From Stephanodiscus triporus (taxonomy: Eukaryota; Bacillariophyta; Thalassiosirophyceae; Thalassiosirales; Thalassiosiraceae), in the NCBI GenBank assembly GCA_036939755.1, contig JALLAZ010000416.1, positions 1-15,769 on the forward strand: a DNA stretch of 15,769 bases. Reading direction: 5' to 3'. The first letter of the stretch is position 1. Each line of letters begins with the position of its first letter. A program made the translations under genes and the position numbers. The notes beneath the pieces are model-generated. The model did not search any database. It worked only from the letters and a program-made list of their open reading frames with translations, and was not told the origin of the DNA. Positions 6,983 to 15,769 of this stretch are shown one piece after another.

Positions 6983-8812
6983 ATGGAGAGTGGCGATGGT
7001 CATCATGGCCTTTACGCCAATGGAGGGGGGGCCAGTGGTGTTGATGGAAATGGAGGCAGTGGTCGCAGGGGTGATGTCTTGGGTGGCTTTTCTTCTAGCC
7101 GTAGAAATTCTTGGAATGAGGAAAACCTTGCCGACGTCTATCAAGGCGATGGAGACGCCCACGTTTATCAAGGCGGCAGAGATGCCGACATCTATCGAGG
7201 CGACGTCTATCTACGCGGGGGCAATCGTGCTGACGTCTATCGAGGCGGCAGAGATGCCGACGTCGATCGTGCTGACGTCTATCGAGGTGGCAGGGATGCT
7301 GACGTCTATCGAGGCGATGTCTATCGATTCGGCAGGGATGCCGACGTCTATCGAGGCGATGTCTATCGATTCGGCAACGTCCACCCCGATGAAGACGAAA
7401 GAGATCTATCAGGAGTGTTCGATGCAATACTACAAATTTCACCACCGCTAAAAAAACCAAGATCATTTCCATTTCAATCTAATGAATTTAGAGCTCAGCA
7501 CAAGGATTATTGCGAGATTTGCGGCTATGGTGGTACTTTAATTTTGTGCTTCAAATGCAACCTGTCTTTTCACGAAGATTGCATCCTTCCGAAAAATATC
7601 GATATATCATCGGACAATTGGAGCTGCGCGTACTGTTGGCACGACGGATCAGCAACGAAAGAAGGGGGTTGTGAGGGATACCTTTCACACGATGATGCGC
7701 TAAATGCAGTATCCACTATGGACAGGAAAAAGAGACATGCTGATGATGATACTTCGGAGTCTTCTCGATCTTCTACCAACAATATTTTGAATGCCCCAAA
7801 TAATTCTTGGTGAGGCATTGTATTCGATAATTTAATGATTTATTTAGTTGTCATATTTTCTCACGTAATTCTTGATAGCATCTTTACTCCACTATCCGTT
7901 GGGACTTCTAGTGATGACGAGAGCTTACAACAAGACTACTGCACAATGCAGCAAGAATTCATCAGAGTTCGGCATTCCCTTGACAAGAATGATCCTTATA
8001 TATACGATGTCATTGTAAAAGATCATCTACCAAGAGCTATGTTCCCCGACAAAATGACGAAAATAGAAGAGTGGCAATTCAAGTTAGCTTTCCTCAAGGA
8101 TGAACAGCGTTCATCCGAGAACATTGGAAAAATGAAGCGCTATACAAGACTTCTCAATGACGCAATGAAACTTCAAAAAATCAAATCTGAGGGGAACGAT
8201 GATCTACTGAAGGAAATATTTGTGAAAAAACGATACCTATCTGAGCACAACATCAGGAAAATTAACACCGTGCGCGGATACGACACAGGTATCCAATTAT
8301 CCGGGGATGATCCAATTAGTATCACATCGGTGTTGAAATATTTTGCATTGATTGAAGGAAATGTTTTCGGTAATAATGTTATCTTTGCAGACGTTACAAG
8401 GGAGTTCTTCGTTCGTCGAAACATACCGCCATTAAAAAAACATTCACGGTGGTTATGCTCAACGGAAGGTGACATCATCATTGCCTGGAAAATGAATGGT
8501 ACCATGTGGTTGAATAATTTTCCTACAAGACCAGATCACTCACAATCTCGGACTGTCTCGGTCAAAATAGGGACAAAATTTGCTACTGTTACTGAAAGTA
8601 ATCAGACATTTGAGTTGAGCAGTATTATCTTCAGCACGTTTACAAGAATGATAAACTTCAAGTCTGGCACAAGAAACACTGTTGACCATGTGAATAGGGT
8701 GAGACTGGATAACCGTTTCTGTAAGGATTTAACAGCTGCTAAATACACTGGAATGAAGAAAAAACGGAAAATGTATGAAATGAGATCAAAAAATTCAGAC
8801 AGATCAAGCTAG
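6983..8812 (+). CDS. PHD-finger protein with HNH_3-like C-terminus
   Basis: Two exons, 6983-7809 and 7879-8812, give 586 residues. Order: a Gly-rich start; a Tyr/Asp/Arg/Gly repeat of DVYRG type near 51-130; a PHD finger with C177, C180, C189, C192, H197, C200, C215 and C218 in C4-H-C3 order, including the usual Trp two residues before the last Cys pair; a Lys-rich, basic linker; an unrecognised middle; and a C-terminal segment near 515-575 with VDHVNRVRLDNR at 544-555. That motif is the core of HNH_3-type homing endonucleases (DH-x-N then DN). The usual LHR before it and the following N-L are not preserved (SSI and KDL here), so nuclease activity is doubtful. PHD fingers usually read histone H3 tails, which suggests a nuclear protein. 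The PHD call is firm, the HNH relation is from memory of the motif, and the joint role is unknown. Confidence 0.72.
7130..7380 (+). repeat. Degenerate DVYRG-coding tandem repeat
   Basis: Variants of GACGTCTATCGAGGCG recur about every 15 to 45 bases within the first exon of the PHD/HNH-like gene. They encode alternations of A-D-V-Y-R-G, G-G-R-D and Y-R-F-G. The last two units, around 7300-7375, are nearly identical, which suggests recent duplication or unequal exchange. Confidence 0.88.
7810..7878 (+). other. Intron of PHD/HNH-like gene
   Basis: GT-AG intron, 69 bases, phase 2, donor GTGAGG, acceptor TTGATAG. It contains the in-frame TGA at 7811-7813. Removal fuses the PHD frame to the HNH-like frame with a Cys codon across the join. 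The AT-rich interior and matching phase support it; no homologous join was available for checking. Confidence 0.8.
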
Positions 8813-8984
8813 AATAAACTAAACCATACTTGTGATGCAGGTGGTGGGCTTCTTTGTCGTTGGAAACATCGTGGGAGCCTTCGTGGGAGCCTTCGTGGGA
8901 GCCTTCGTGGTTGGACTTGCTGTTGGAATCCTCGTAGGAGCCATCACGGGAGCCTTCAATGGGGTGTTAGTGGGAGCAACACCA
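8813..8984. other. Convergent intergenic region with 12-base repeats
   Basis: The 172 bases between two convergent stop codons begin with AATAAA at 8813-8818, directly after the TAG of the PHD/HNH-like gene. From 8871 to 8910 there are three exact copies of GTGGGAGCCTTC plus a partial one; degenerate copies continue to about 8980. On the minus strand the repeat reads as Ala-Pro-Thr-Lys units, the PT-repeat style common in diatom extracellular proteins, in a short frame from 9007 to 8819. On the plus strand it reads Val-Gly-Ala-Phe. Neither frame has other support as a gene. Confidence 0.6.
8871..8910. repeat. 12-base tandem repeat GTGGGAGCCTTC
   Basis: Three exact units and four bases of a fourth lie between the convergent genes. 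Looser relatives such as ACGGGAGCCTTC follow up to about 8980, so the array is older than its exact core. Confidence 0.9.
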
Positions 8985-11900
8985 TCAGATAACATGTCCA
9001 AACACACTGCGGAATCCTAGAGCCACACCAGAAATCTCTGGGATTGGAACAAGCATTTTTTTCCGTTTGCCGTAAGTATCTGCTGCCTCCCGAAATGCAC
9101 GGTCGAAGATTGGCAGGGGCGCAGTTCCTTGAGCACACCAAAAATGATATCCTTTGCATGGTCTTGTGGTTGTTGGGAAGAATGCATGAAAGGCTGTGGT
9201 GCATTGATAGCGAGCGAGGTACAAAATGGTTCGATAACAATCTAGTTCCTTTGTTGTTGATCTCAAAGAGGCTTCCGTAGATGTTCCGAGAGAGAACGTT
9301 GTGGTGCTTGCCGACTCAAATGATAAATTATTGAGCGAAGTGCTAGAATTTATTTGTTTCAAGGCCCCTCGCACATGATTTCGTTGAAATACACACTCTA
9401 TCACAGGTAATAAGTCACGTGTCTCACAGGCCTTTACCAATGCTACTAATACTGCCATTTAATGGCAATGGTTTCGATAATCAGCAAGCTGGGATCAGTA
9501 TTTGCTTTGAAAAAAAAAATCGATGACAGTTATAACCACGACGACACTCACTTTCGGAAAAGTCAGGGTGATCCCAATCGCTTTGAGCATAGGATTGCAA
9601 ATTGAAGAATGAGAGAAGGGGAATGTCCGTGTATGGATTGTCGAATAGTTTCTCGCGAAGGAGTCTATCGGATTTTGAAGAGAGGGTTTGGGTAGCCAAT
9701 ACAGCCTTGGCCGCTGATCGACATCCATAAAGCGCAACAGTTTTGTCCCAGCTTGCAAAGGCGCAGCAGTCACGACACGAATCAGAATAATTTGGCTCCT
9801 TCCCATCACCTTGTATTCCTGAGTTGTTGCATTTATCCTTTTCAACAGGCAGTGATTTCACCGTAAGTGGCAGCGGTAGCGAAAACCTTGCTGAGTACCA
9901 CCATAAGTTAAAGAATACCTCTGGATTCAACACTCGAAGGCTATCACGATTGAGGGCATCTTCACCATACTCCAAGAAAAGGTCTTCTAGCATAATGCGA
10001 AGTTTTTGAGGAGATAAATAGGTCACAAACCCTACCTGTCCATGCTTTACTGTTGACGTGGACGTCGTACCTCTCTTTATGCTCGATTCGAGCTGTGGTG
10101 GCATTTCTTGTGGGTCTACATCTTTTGTAAGACCTGAAACGTCTAAATCATCAGAACACTTCTCTGCGGATTCTGACTCATTCAGTTCAACAATTGAATT
10201 TTCCTTGTAGCCAATCAAAGGTATTATGTTCCCCGTACATCGGGGACATGCTACAGATGAAGAATTTTCAAGTTTGTTGTTGATGACATCCCAACCACTC
10301 TGAATTTCTTCATCAAGAGGGATGTACCCGCATGCTTTGCATGCTGTGGCTCTTGACCACAACGCATACAGGCGGATGCCATTTGGATCGAAGCGATTTT
10401 TCGATTGGAAGTGTGAGGTAAATGATGACGAACAATTTACTGGTAGCCACGACCTTTTTGTTTTGCTCCGTTGGGTGTTGACAGTATCGAATGTTTTTGA
10501 TGGGGAAATCGTCAGAGGCCGGCCCTGTTCCACTTTTGAACAAATATGATTGGCTTGGGAGTCAGCATTTCCACCAGACCTCCATCGCACACCGGATTCC
10601 TCAAGGAATGACAGATTACTGTCAAGAACCTCCAGATCAAGACTTTTGTGCATCGGTCGATTTTTATCCGATGATACGATTACTTGCATTCCTACCTTGG
10701 CGCCACCATCGACGCTGTGAACGTTTGAATATCCCTCCGCAATCGCTCGAGTGTAACATCCGAGCGTGACAGCATTCATAAAAATACCGTCCATTCTCAT
10801 CAGACCATACAGCTTCGTGAGTTCTGTGCGCCGGTCGGTACCACACCTACCACATGCCACAATCAGTGCACGATAAGCAGCTTCATCAGCAACAATTCGG
10901 CGATGACTGCGTAGTGTCCGAAGTGCGCCTAATGATCGCAACAAGATCTTCGATTTTTCGCCGACAGAAAGATTGGGCTGAGAAATTTGTGATGGAATAC
11001 AAAGAATATACGCTCCGAAGAACTGAGAACCCTTGGTGACAATTGATAAACAAAGCATAAGTTTTTCACTGTGCGATAAGTCACGAACTAATTAGAGTTG
11101 ACTCGTGGGGTATGGCTCACCATGAATTTAGCCATCTGCCAAAGACAACGATGCTGCTTCTGCATGCCCCGCCTTGACACTGTCATGTTGAACAGCCGAA
11201 TGGCTTCCTCTCGTTCCCGTTCACTCCTAGTCAATATTGGGGCTGGTGCCTCTCGGGATTCAGTTTCTAATACGTGAGGTTCCATAGGAAAAAACTGATC
11301 TCGGTCAAATGCAGTCGGGAAAAATCCATTGCCGTCAACGCAATATGAAAATCTAGCATTTGGAGGGAGATTAACTGTGGAAGGACAGGTGACGATATCT
11401 CCGCTAGAGTTTATTGCAAATGGTGTGTCCTTATCAAGCGAAGTATCGCTAATAGTTGATTCTGCATAGCCAGATGAAGCTAGGGTTGATGTGTCATGGT
11501 CGTTTCCAACATTTTTGTTAACATCCAACTCGTCATCCAGATAGAGGTCTGGCTCGGTGGCGCATTGATCAACCAACAAATCATAATCAATTTGACGATG
11601 GCTGTCGAAATACCTTTGTAACTGCAAGTTCACATTGCCACATAAACGTCCATAGGGCAAATTCGAGCTATGGTACTCTGCCAAACACTCATCAAAAAGC
11701 ACGCAATGGAGATCGCTAGCTTCTGTCCGACGCTGGACGAAAGACTGAAATAGTTGCGTTTCAACGAGCGCCCTCAGAAATGGTGTACGACTGGGACTGG
11801 CAGTGGCGACGAACTTGGAGGAGTCGAACCAATCATTGCCGCTTATCAGAAAATCTGCATCGGGAACAACGAGAAACCGCTCATATCCAACGAGAATAGC

Positions 11901-14900
11901 AGTGAAAAATCGGAGAAAGGAATCTCTTACTGCACGTTCATCCAAAGGTTCATGACGTTCCTGCTTCTTCTTACACAAAACCTCCATGCCGAATGGAACG
12001 GTGGAGTCGATCACTGAGTCTATTCCACAGTCCAAGGCTTCTTGACCAGGTGCGATACCGGCGTCTTGGCAAAGTGCCTCCAATTCCTTTATCAGAATAG
12101 TGCGTGACTCAATGGGTATGATGTGGTAGGCAGCTTTCAGCGTCTCGTATCTGCATCAGACGAAAAAGAAAGAAAAAGTTAGTTATTGTGATAATTTACC
12201 ATCTTCATGCTTAATGAGCTTGCGATACTCGAACTTGCCTATTCTTATCGCAATTGATTTCACCTGTGTCAAGTTCCACAATTATACTATCCTCGGGTAT
12301 GTTTTGTCGGACAGTTCTTGCCAACCCATGCGTTTCTCCATCGTCATGTATGCCCACGAATGTGGCCCCAGGAAACTCCAAGCAACTCATAAATGGTTGA
12401 GTCAGATGGGGAACATAGGGCGCACACAACTCAAAAGGAAACAGTAATGACTTCAAAAGCTCGCAACAATCTAAAAGCAATGATTGTCGGGTGGAAACCA
12501 GTATCACCTAGTAACGTGGCAGAACAGACTAGGTCATGAGCTGATGGAATAGGTTGCATTTAGCCGGGAAAAGATCTAGGCATTTACCTTTCTCTCCAGA
12601 CATAGAAACCCGAGCACAATCGTCACGACCGTCGGCACGTCCAACGCGCCAAATAATCGTGCATAAGACAAATCAACGAGGGGTAGGTCCTTCAATGGAG
12701 GCATGACAAACGCCATCGGTTCATTCATCGTTGAAAATGGAACGAGGACGCACTGTCCCCCGGGTTTTGGTATTGGCACCGACAATAACAGATGTGATAT
12801 GTTCCGCTCGAGTGGGATGTCAGACGACGAAACGGATAGTAGGTGCAAATGCGTGAGGAACCGGTTAAATTGAGTCCAGTAGGGATAACGTCCAAGGAGG
12901 CAGATGGTCTTGTTCTCGAATGTGACAATGTCGTCGAACCCCACGAGGCAATCCTTTCCGAGCCTACCCTTGCCGCCTTGACGTTCTGTCCGCGCCTTCT
13001 TCTCACAGAATGCTCGATGGGCTAACGACGTATCCCGGCGTTTGGTCGAGAGTTGATCGAGCTGTGCCTTCCGTCGTTTCGTCAACGGTTCCATGAATGA
13101 AAGGCACGACACTTTATCATATTATGTGCACAAATCACGTGTTGTGAGGTGATTTAACGGAGGAAAGATTCTATGGCAGGGAGCTCGGAGTAACGCAAAT
13201 AAAATCAACGTGAAGAAGAAGACAGATCGCTTACCATAAATGCTATCTCCCCGTTCGTTCTTCACCACAAAGCCAAAACTCTTTGGCAAACTCCAATGCC
13301 GCAACTTATCCCTAACCAAATACACTCCACCCCTAGGATAACAAAACAACGGCAATTCCTCCTCGGGGAACGGCATGCCGCGATAATTCTTGCGGGGGAA
13401 GCGATCCAATACCTTTGCAGGTGCGATGGGCACATCAGCGAATCCGTTGGGAATATTCCGACGAAGGAGTATGATGGGCTTTCGGCTGAGGCTTTGTCGC
13501 TTATCCTGTCCTTGACTTGCCACTCCGGTAGAGAAGCACGAATCATCGTGGACATCTCCAGATAAGGAGGAGGAGGAGGAAGGCATCCATTCCGATTTTT
13601 TTAACACAGAAGCGCGAGATGTAATTGCCAAAGTCCTTCCTCTACCGAAATCGTCGTCGCCGTCGCCCTCGTCATCGTCTTTGTTATTTGCCATCATCTT
13701 TGGCGGTCGACCATCGTCATCTAAGTATGACAAGTGAACGTCCACGATGCTTGGGTCCTCGTGATAACGCTCCTCATCTCCAATGCGCTGTCGACGTATT
13801 GCCAAAATAGGAATGTAAATGTGTGCATCGTCTATGTTACCACCATCCTCCATATCAAATGCGTTGTTGTTTGTCGTTGATTCAGTTTTGAATGAATTGG
13901 TTGCTTTCGAATTCGACATAATTGGTGCCAATATCGGCACAAAGTTGGGATCCAGCAAGCCGGAGGGTTGATCGGCGTCTGCTAAAAGTACTCGTGGCGA
14001 CTTCCCCCCCATCACCATCGGACTCAGGTACATCGCCTCCATCCCCACGCTCGATGGAGATATAATGCCATCGCCATCGCGACTGGTGGTCGTCGGGGAG
14101 GATGAAGACGGGGCGACGTTCGTTCGATCTATCAGTATCGGTGGTGGACGAAAACGCTGTCGCGACTTTGACTGCCACCGCTGCTGCGTCGTGGGCAGGT
14201 GCAGCGTCTCGCAAAAGTCAGGCACAATCCATTCGTCATACCCACTCGGGAGGGGGAGGAACTCGCGCATCGCCCTGCAAACTACTTCTACAACTCCGTC
14301 GTCGTCCTCGCCATCGTCTTCATCGTCATAGCTAGCGCCGCGGCACTGGGGCACGCTGCGCACGTCGGCGGCGCCCACACTCCCCGTCCCGGCGGAGGCG
14401 GAAGCGACAAGACGACGATCATCGTCTTCCGGGAAGAAGTGCTCCCTCCTGCCCTTCTTCTGCATCGCGTAATTGACGGCCGCGGCCGTGAGCAGCTCCA
14501 CCCCGTGTCGCGCGAGCGACGACAGTTGCTTGGCCGCGCCGCCGCCTCCGTTCCCGCTCCCGCCGCTCGCTTCCGCGTTGGATGTCGCCCCGTCCTTTGA
14601 TTCCGTTGTGGTCGTGGTCGTCGTTGTGAATATCTCGTTCCTTGCGTTGGAGGACGTTTTCTTGTCGTTTGGGGGTACGATAATCGTCGATGGTCGAATC
14701 TTGACATATTGAATGGAAATATCCGCCACCCCCGGAGTAAAGTCGTCATCGAAGATCTGTTGTTGTCGTTGCTGTAGTTGTTGAGAACGACGACGACGAT
14801 ATGCGAGTTGCACCGTAGTCATTGTACCCAACACGCTCCTCCCCAATTCAGCAGTCGGGTCCTTCCCACGAGGAATGATGATAGGTAGGTCGGCCTCACT

Positions 14901-15431
14901 CGCAAGCGTCCAACATCTCGACTTGTCGTCGTTCGTTAACGCCGCCGGCGATGAAATCAACGCGAGCTCGACGATCTCCCTGTGAAATCTCTCCTCGAGA
15001 AAGAGTCGCGTGAGTCGTTCCTCCTCGTCGTCGACGCCGACGTCCACCGCTCCCGCCGCCGCGTCAGTCGACGTTCGTCCGCCATCGTCAACGACGGCGT
15101 GCGCGATAAATTTCCTCGACAAATTCCTGCTGTTTCGCGGAGTCCTCGCGCTGTTGCGAACGTCCTCCGTCTCCGATAGCGATGACGACGACGTCGAGTC
15201 ATCGCCACCGCCGCCGCCGCCGCAGGCGAAGGAAGACGGAGCATTGGCAGTATCGTAGTTGCCGTCGCCCCGACCGATGTCATCGTTCGACGATGACGAC
15301 GAGGGGCGGTCGTCATCAACTTCGAGATGCATCCCCAGCACGGCGAAGTAGTCCGCCACGCCGGTGGTTTTATGGGCGCCCGCGCCGCCTCGTTTGCCGG
15401 CATGGTGGTGGTGGTGCTTGTGCAGCACCAT
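8985..15431 (-). CDS. DENND4/Crag-like tripartite DENN-domain Rab GEF
   Basis: Six exons, 15431-13235, 13111-12588, 12507-12239, 12150-11121, 11022-9552, 9451-8985, give 5958 bases and 1985 residues, similar to animal DENND4 proteins. The ATG at 15431 has A at -3 and G at +4. Residues near 20-30 read VADYFAVLGM, the DENND4-type opening. A low-complexity insert of over 600 residues follows. Then come uDENN (near 674-750), cDENN (near 775-1000, including VILVSTRQSLLLDCCE), dDENN (near 1070-1138), FFGAYILCIP at 1341, a PPR-like helical pair near 1383-1438, two CxxC pairs at 1568-1571 and 1599-1602, and the DENND4 C-terminal block TYLSPQKLR...FFNLWWYSARFSLPLPL near 1670-1726. Animal DENND4 proteins and fly Crag are exchange factors for Rab10-type GTPases in secretion; the same role here is inferred from family. 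Confidence 0.93.
9452..9551 (-). other. Intron 5 of DENND4-like gene
   Basis: GT-AG intron on the minus strand, 100 bases, phase 1, donor GTGAGT at 9551, acceptor TGGCAG. It includes a run of ten T. Removal joins DHPDFSE to ILVALVKACETRDLL, consistent with the helical tail of DENND4 proteins. Confidence 0.87.
11023..11120 (-). other. Intron 4 of DENND4-like gene
   Basis: GT-AG intron, 98 bases, phase 0, donor GTGAGC, acceptor TTCTCAG. Removal joins QMAKFM to FFGAYILC, a join typical of DENND4 proteins. Confidence 0.93.
12151..12238 (-). other. GC-AG intron 3 of DENND4-like gene
   Basis: The donor is AG|GCAAGT at 12240-12233 and the acceptor is TGATGCAG behind a long pyrimidine tract, giving 88 bases, phase 2. 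No GT donor before the in-frame TAA at 12211-12213 matches the phase needed by the next exon, whereas this GC donor does and follows the strict consensus known for GC-AG introns. Removal joins INCDKNR to YETLKAAYHI. Confidence 0.82.
12508..12587 (-). other. Intron 2 of DENND4-like gene
   Basis: GT-AG intron, 80 bases, phase 0, donor GTAAAT, acceptor TTACTAG. Removal joins LGFLCLERK to VILVSTRQSLLLD inside the cDENN domain. Confidence 0.94.
13112..13234 (-). other. Intron 1 of DENND4-like gene
   Basis: GT-AG intron, 123 bases, phase 1, donor GTAAGC. The acceptor ATAAAG at 13112 has a poor pyrimidine tract, but it is the only AG just before the conserved CLSFMEPL segment. Removal joins NERGDSIY to VSCLSFMEPL within uDENN. 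The frame read past the donor to 13122 is intron. Confidence 0.85.
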
Positions 15432-15769
15432 GATATCGTCGGTCTCTGAGTGTGTCACAATCACTCCAGCTAGCCTGCCTTGGGCCTCGCTCGGCCTCGA
15501 CCGGTTTGACTACGAATATTACAATATCATAAAGAATTGTCCTGTTTGCACATCTGTTGTTTCGATCCCGCTGTTCCCTCAAAAAAAAGAAGAAGCATTT
15601 TTCTATTTTAGTTCTGTACGTTTGACCTGAACAACTTCATTTCTAAAAAATAGGGAAAATAGGTGGCAGCTGCCCGTCACCAACACAAAAGTCAGTACGT
15701 TCGGCCCCCGAATTCGCCAGTCCTCGACCATGTACGATTTACTGGGTCGCCAAAAGAGGGCAATCCCAC
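15432..15769. other. Upstream region of DENND4-like gene
   Basis: These 338 bases should hold the promoter and 5' UTR of the DENND4-like gene. An A-rich stretch at 15580-15592 and an AT-rich stretch around 15640-15660 stand out, but I recognise no defined promoter element, RNA gene or repeat. An ATG at 15730 on the plus strand stays open to the window end for 13 codons, too short to judge. Confidence 0.45.

Noticed and set aside
8681..8720. AGGGTGAGA inside the HNH-like motif as a splice donor
   Set aside because: The frame continues through it with the conserved DNR residues and reaches a stop followed by AATAAA.
8832..9020. Plus-strand hydrophobic Gly-rich frame that looks like a small membrane protein
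   Set aside because: It is the antisense reading of a 12-base tandem repeat, has no ATG in good context (starts GTG then ATG), and overlaps the DENND4-like coding end.
14199..14749. Several long open frames on both strands opposite DENND4-like exon 1
   Set aside because: They arise from TCG/GAC triplet bias and show no domain-like sequence; the minus frame joins to uDENN.
15730..15769. ATG with a short open frame at the right edge
   Set aside because: Thirteen codons cannot be distinguished from chance; needs sequence to the right.

Overview
This is eukaryotic nuclear DNA. It carries four protein genes, three of them split by short spliceosomal introns (69 to 123 bases). The compactness, the short introns, the long Asp and Ser runs, and an Ala-Pro-Thr repeat at the 3' end of one gene point to a stramenopile, most likely a diatom. 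That assignment is inference. I see no tRNA, rRNA, CRISPR or bacterial-type operon.

Layout. (1) 26-1984, minus: an intronless UvrD/Rep-type superfamily 1 helicase closest to FBH1. It has no F-box and its 3' end may lie outside the window. (2) 2253-6639, plus: a seven-exon GCN2-like eIF2-alpha kinase with an RWD domain, a kinase domain with a long acidic insert, and a HisRS-like region that stops early. Genes 1 and 2 are divergent and share a 268-base upstream region. (3) 6640-6982: a gene-free stretch with three GC-rich hairpins in a row. (4) 6983-8812, plus: a two-exon gene joining a DVYRG-type repeat, a PHD finger and a C-terminal segment resembling an HNH_3-type homing endonuclease. (5) 8985-15431, minus: a six-exon DENND4/Crag-like Rab guanine nucleotide exchange factor, convergent with gene 4. 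(6) 15432-15769: upstream DNA of gene 5.

I derived the gene models by hand from splice consensus, reading phase and conserved domain joins. All three spliced models give a total length divisible by three (3855, 1761 and 5958 bases with stop) and rejoin conserved motifs. One intron of the DENND4-like gene needs a GC donor.

The genes do not form one pathway. They cover DNA repair (FBH1-like), amino-acid starvation signalling (GCN2-like), and vesicle traffic (DENND4-like). The PHD/HNH-like gene has no assigned role and is the least familiar part of the window. Together with the hairpin patch beside it and the truncated GCN2-like C-terminus, 6500-8812 is the region most worth a second look.
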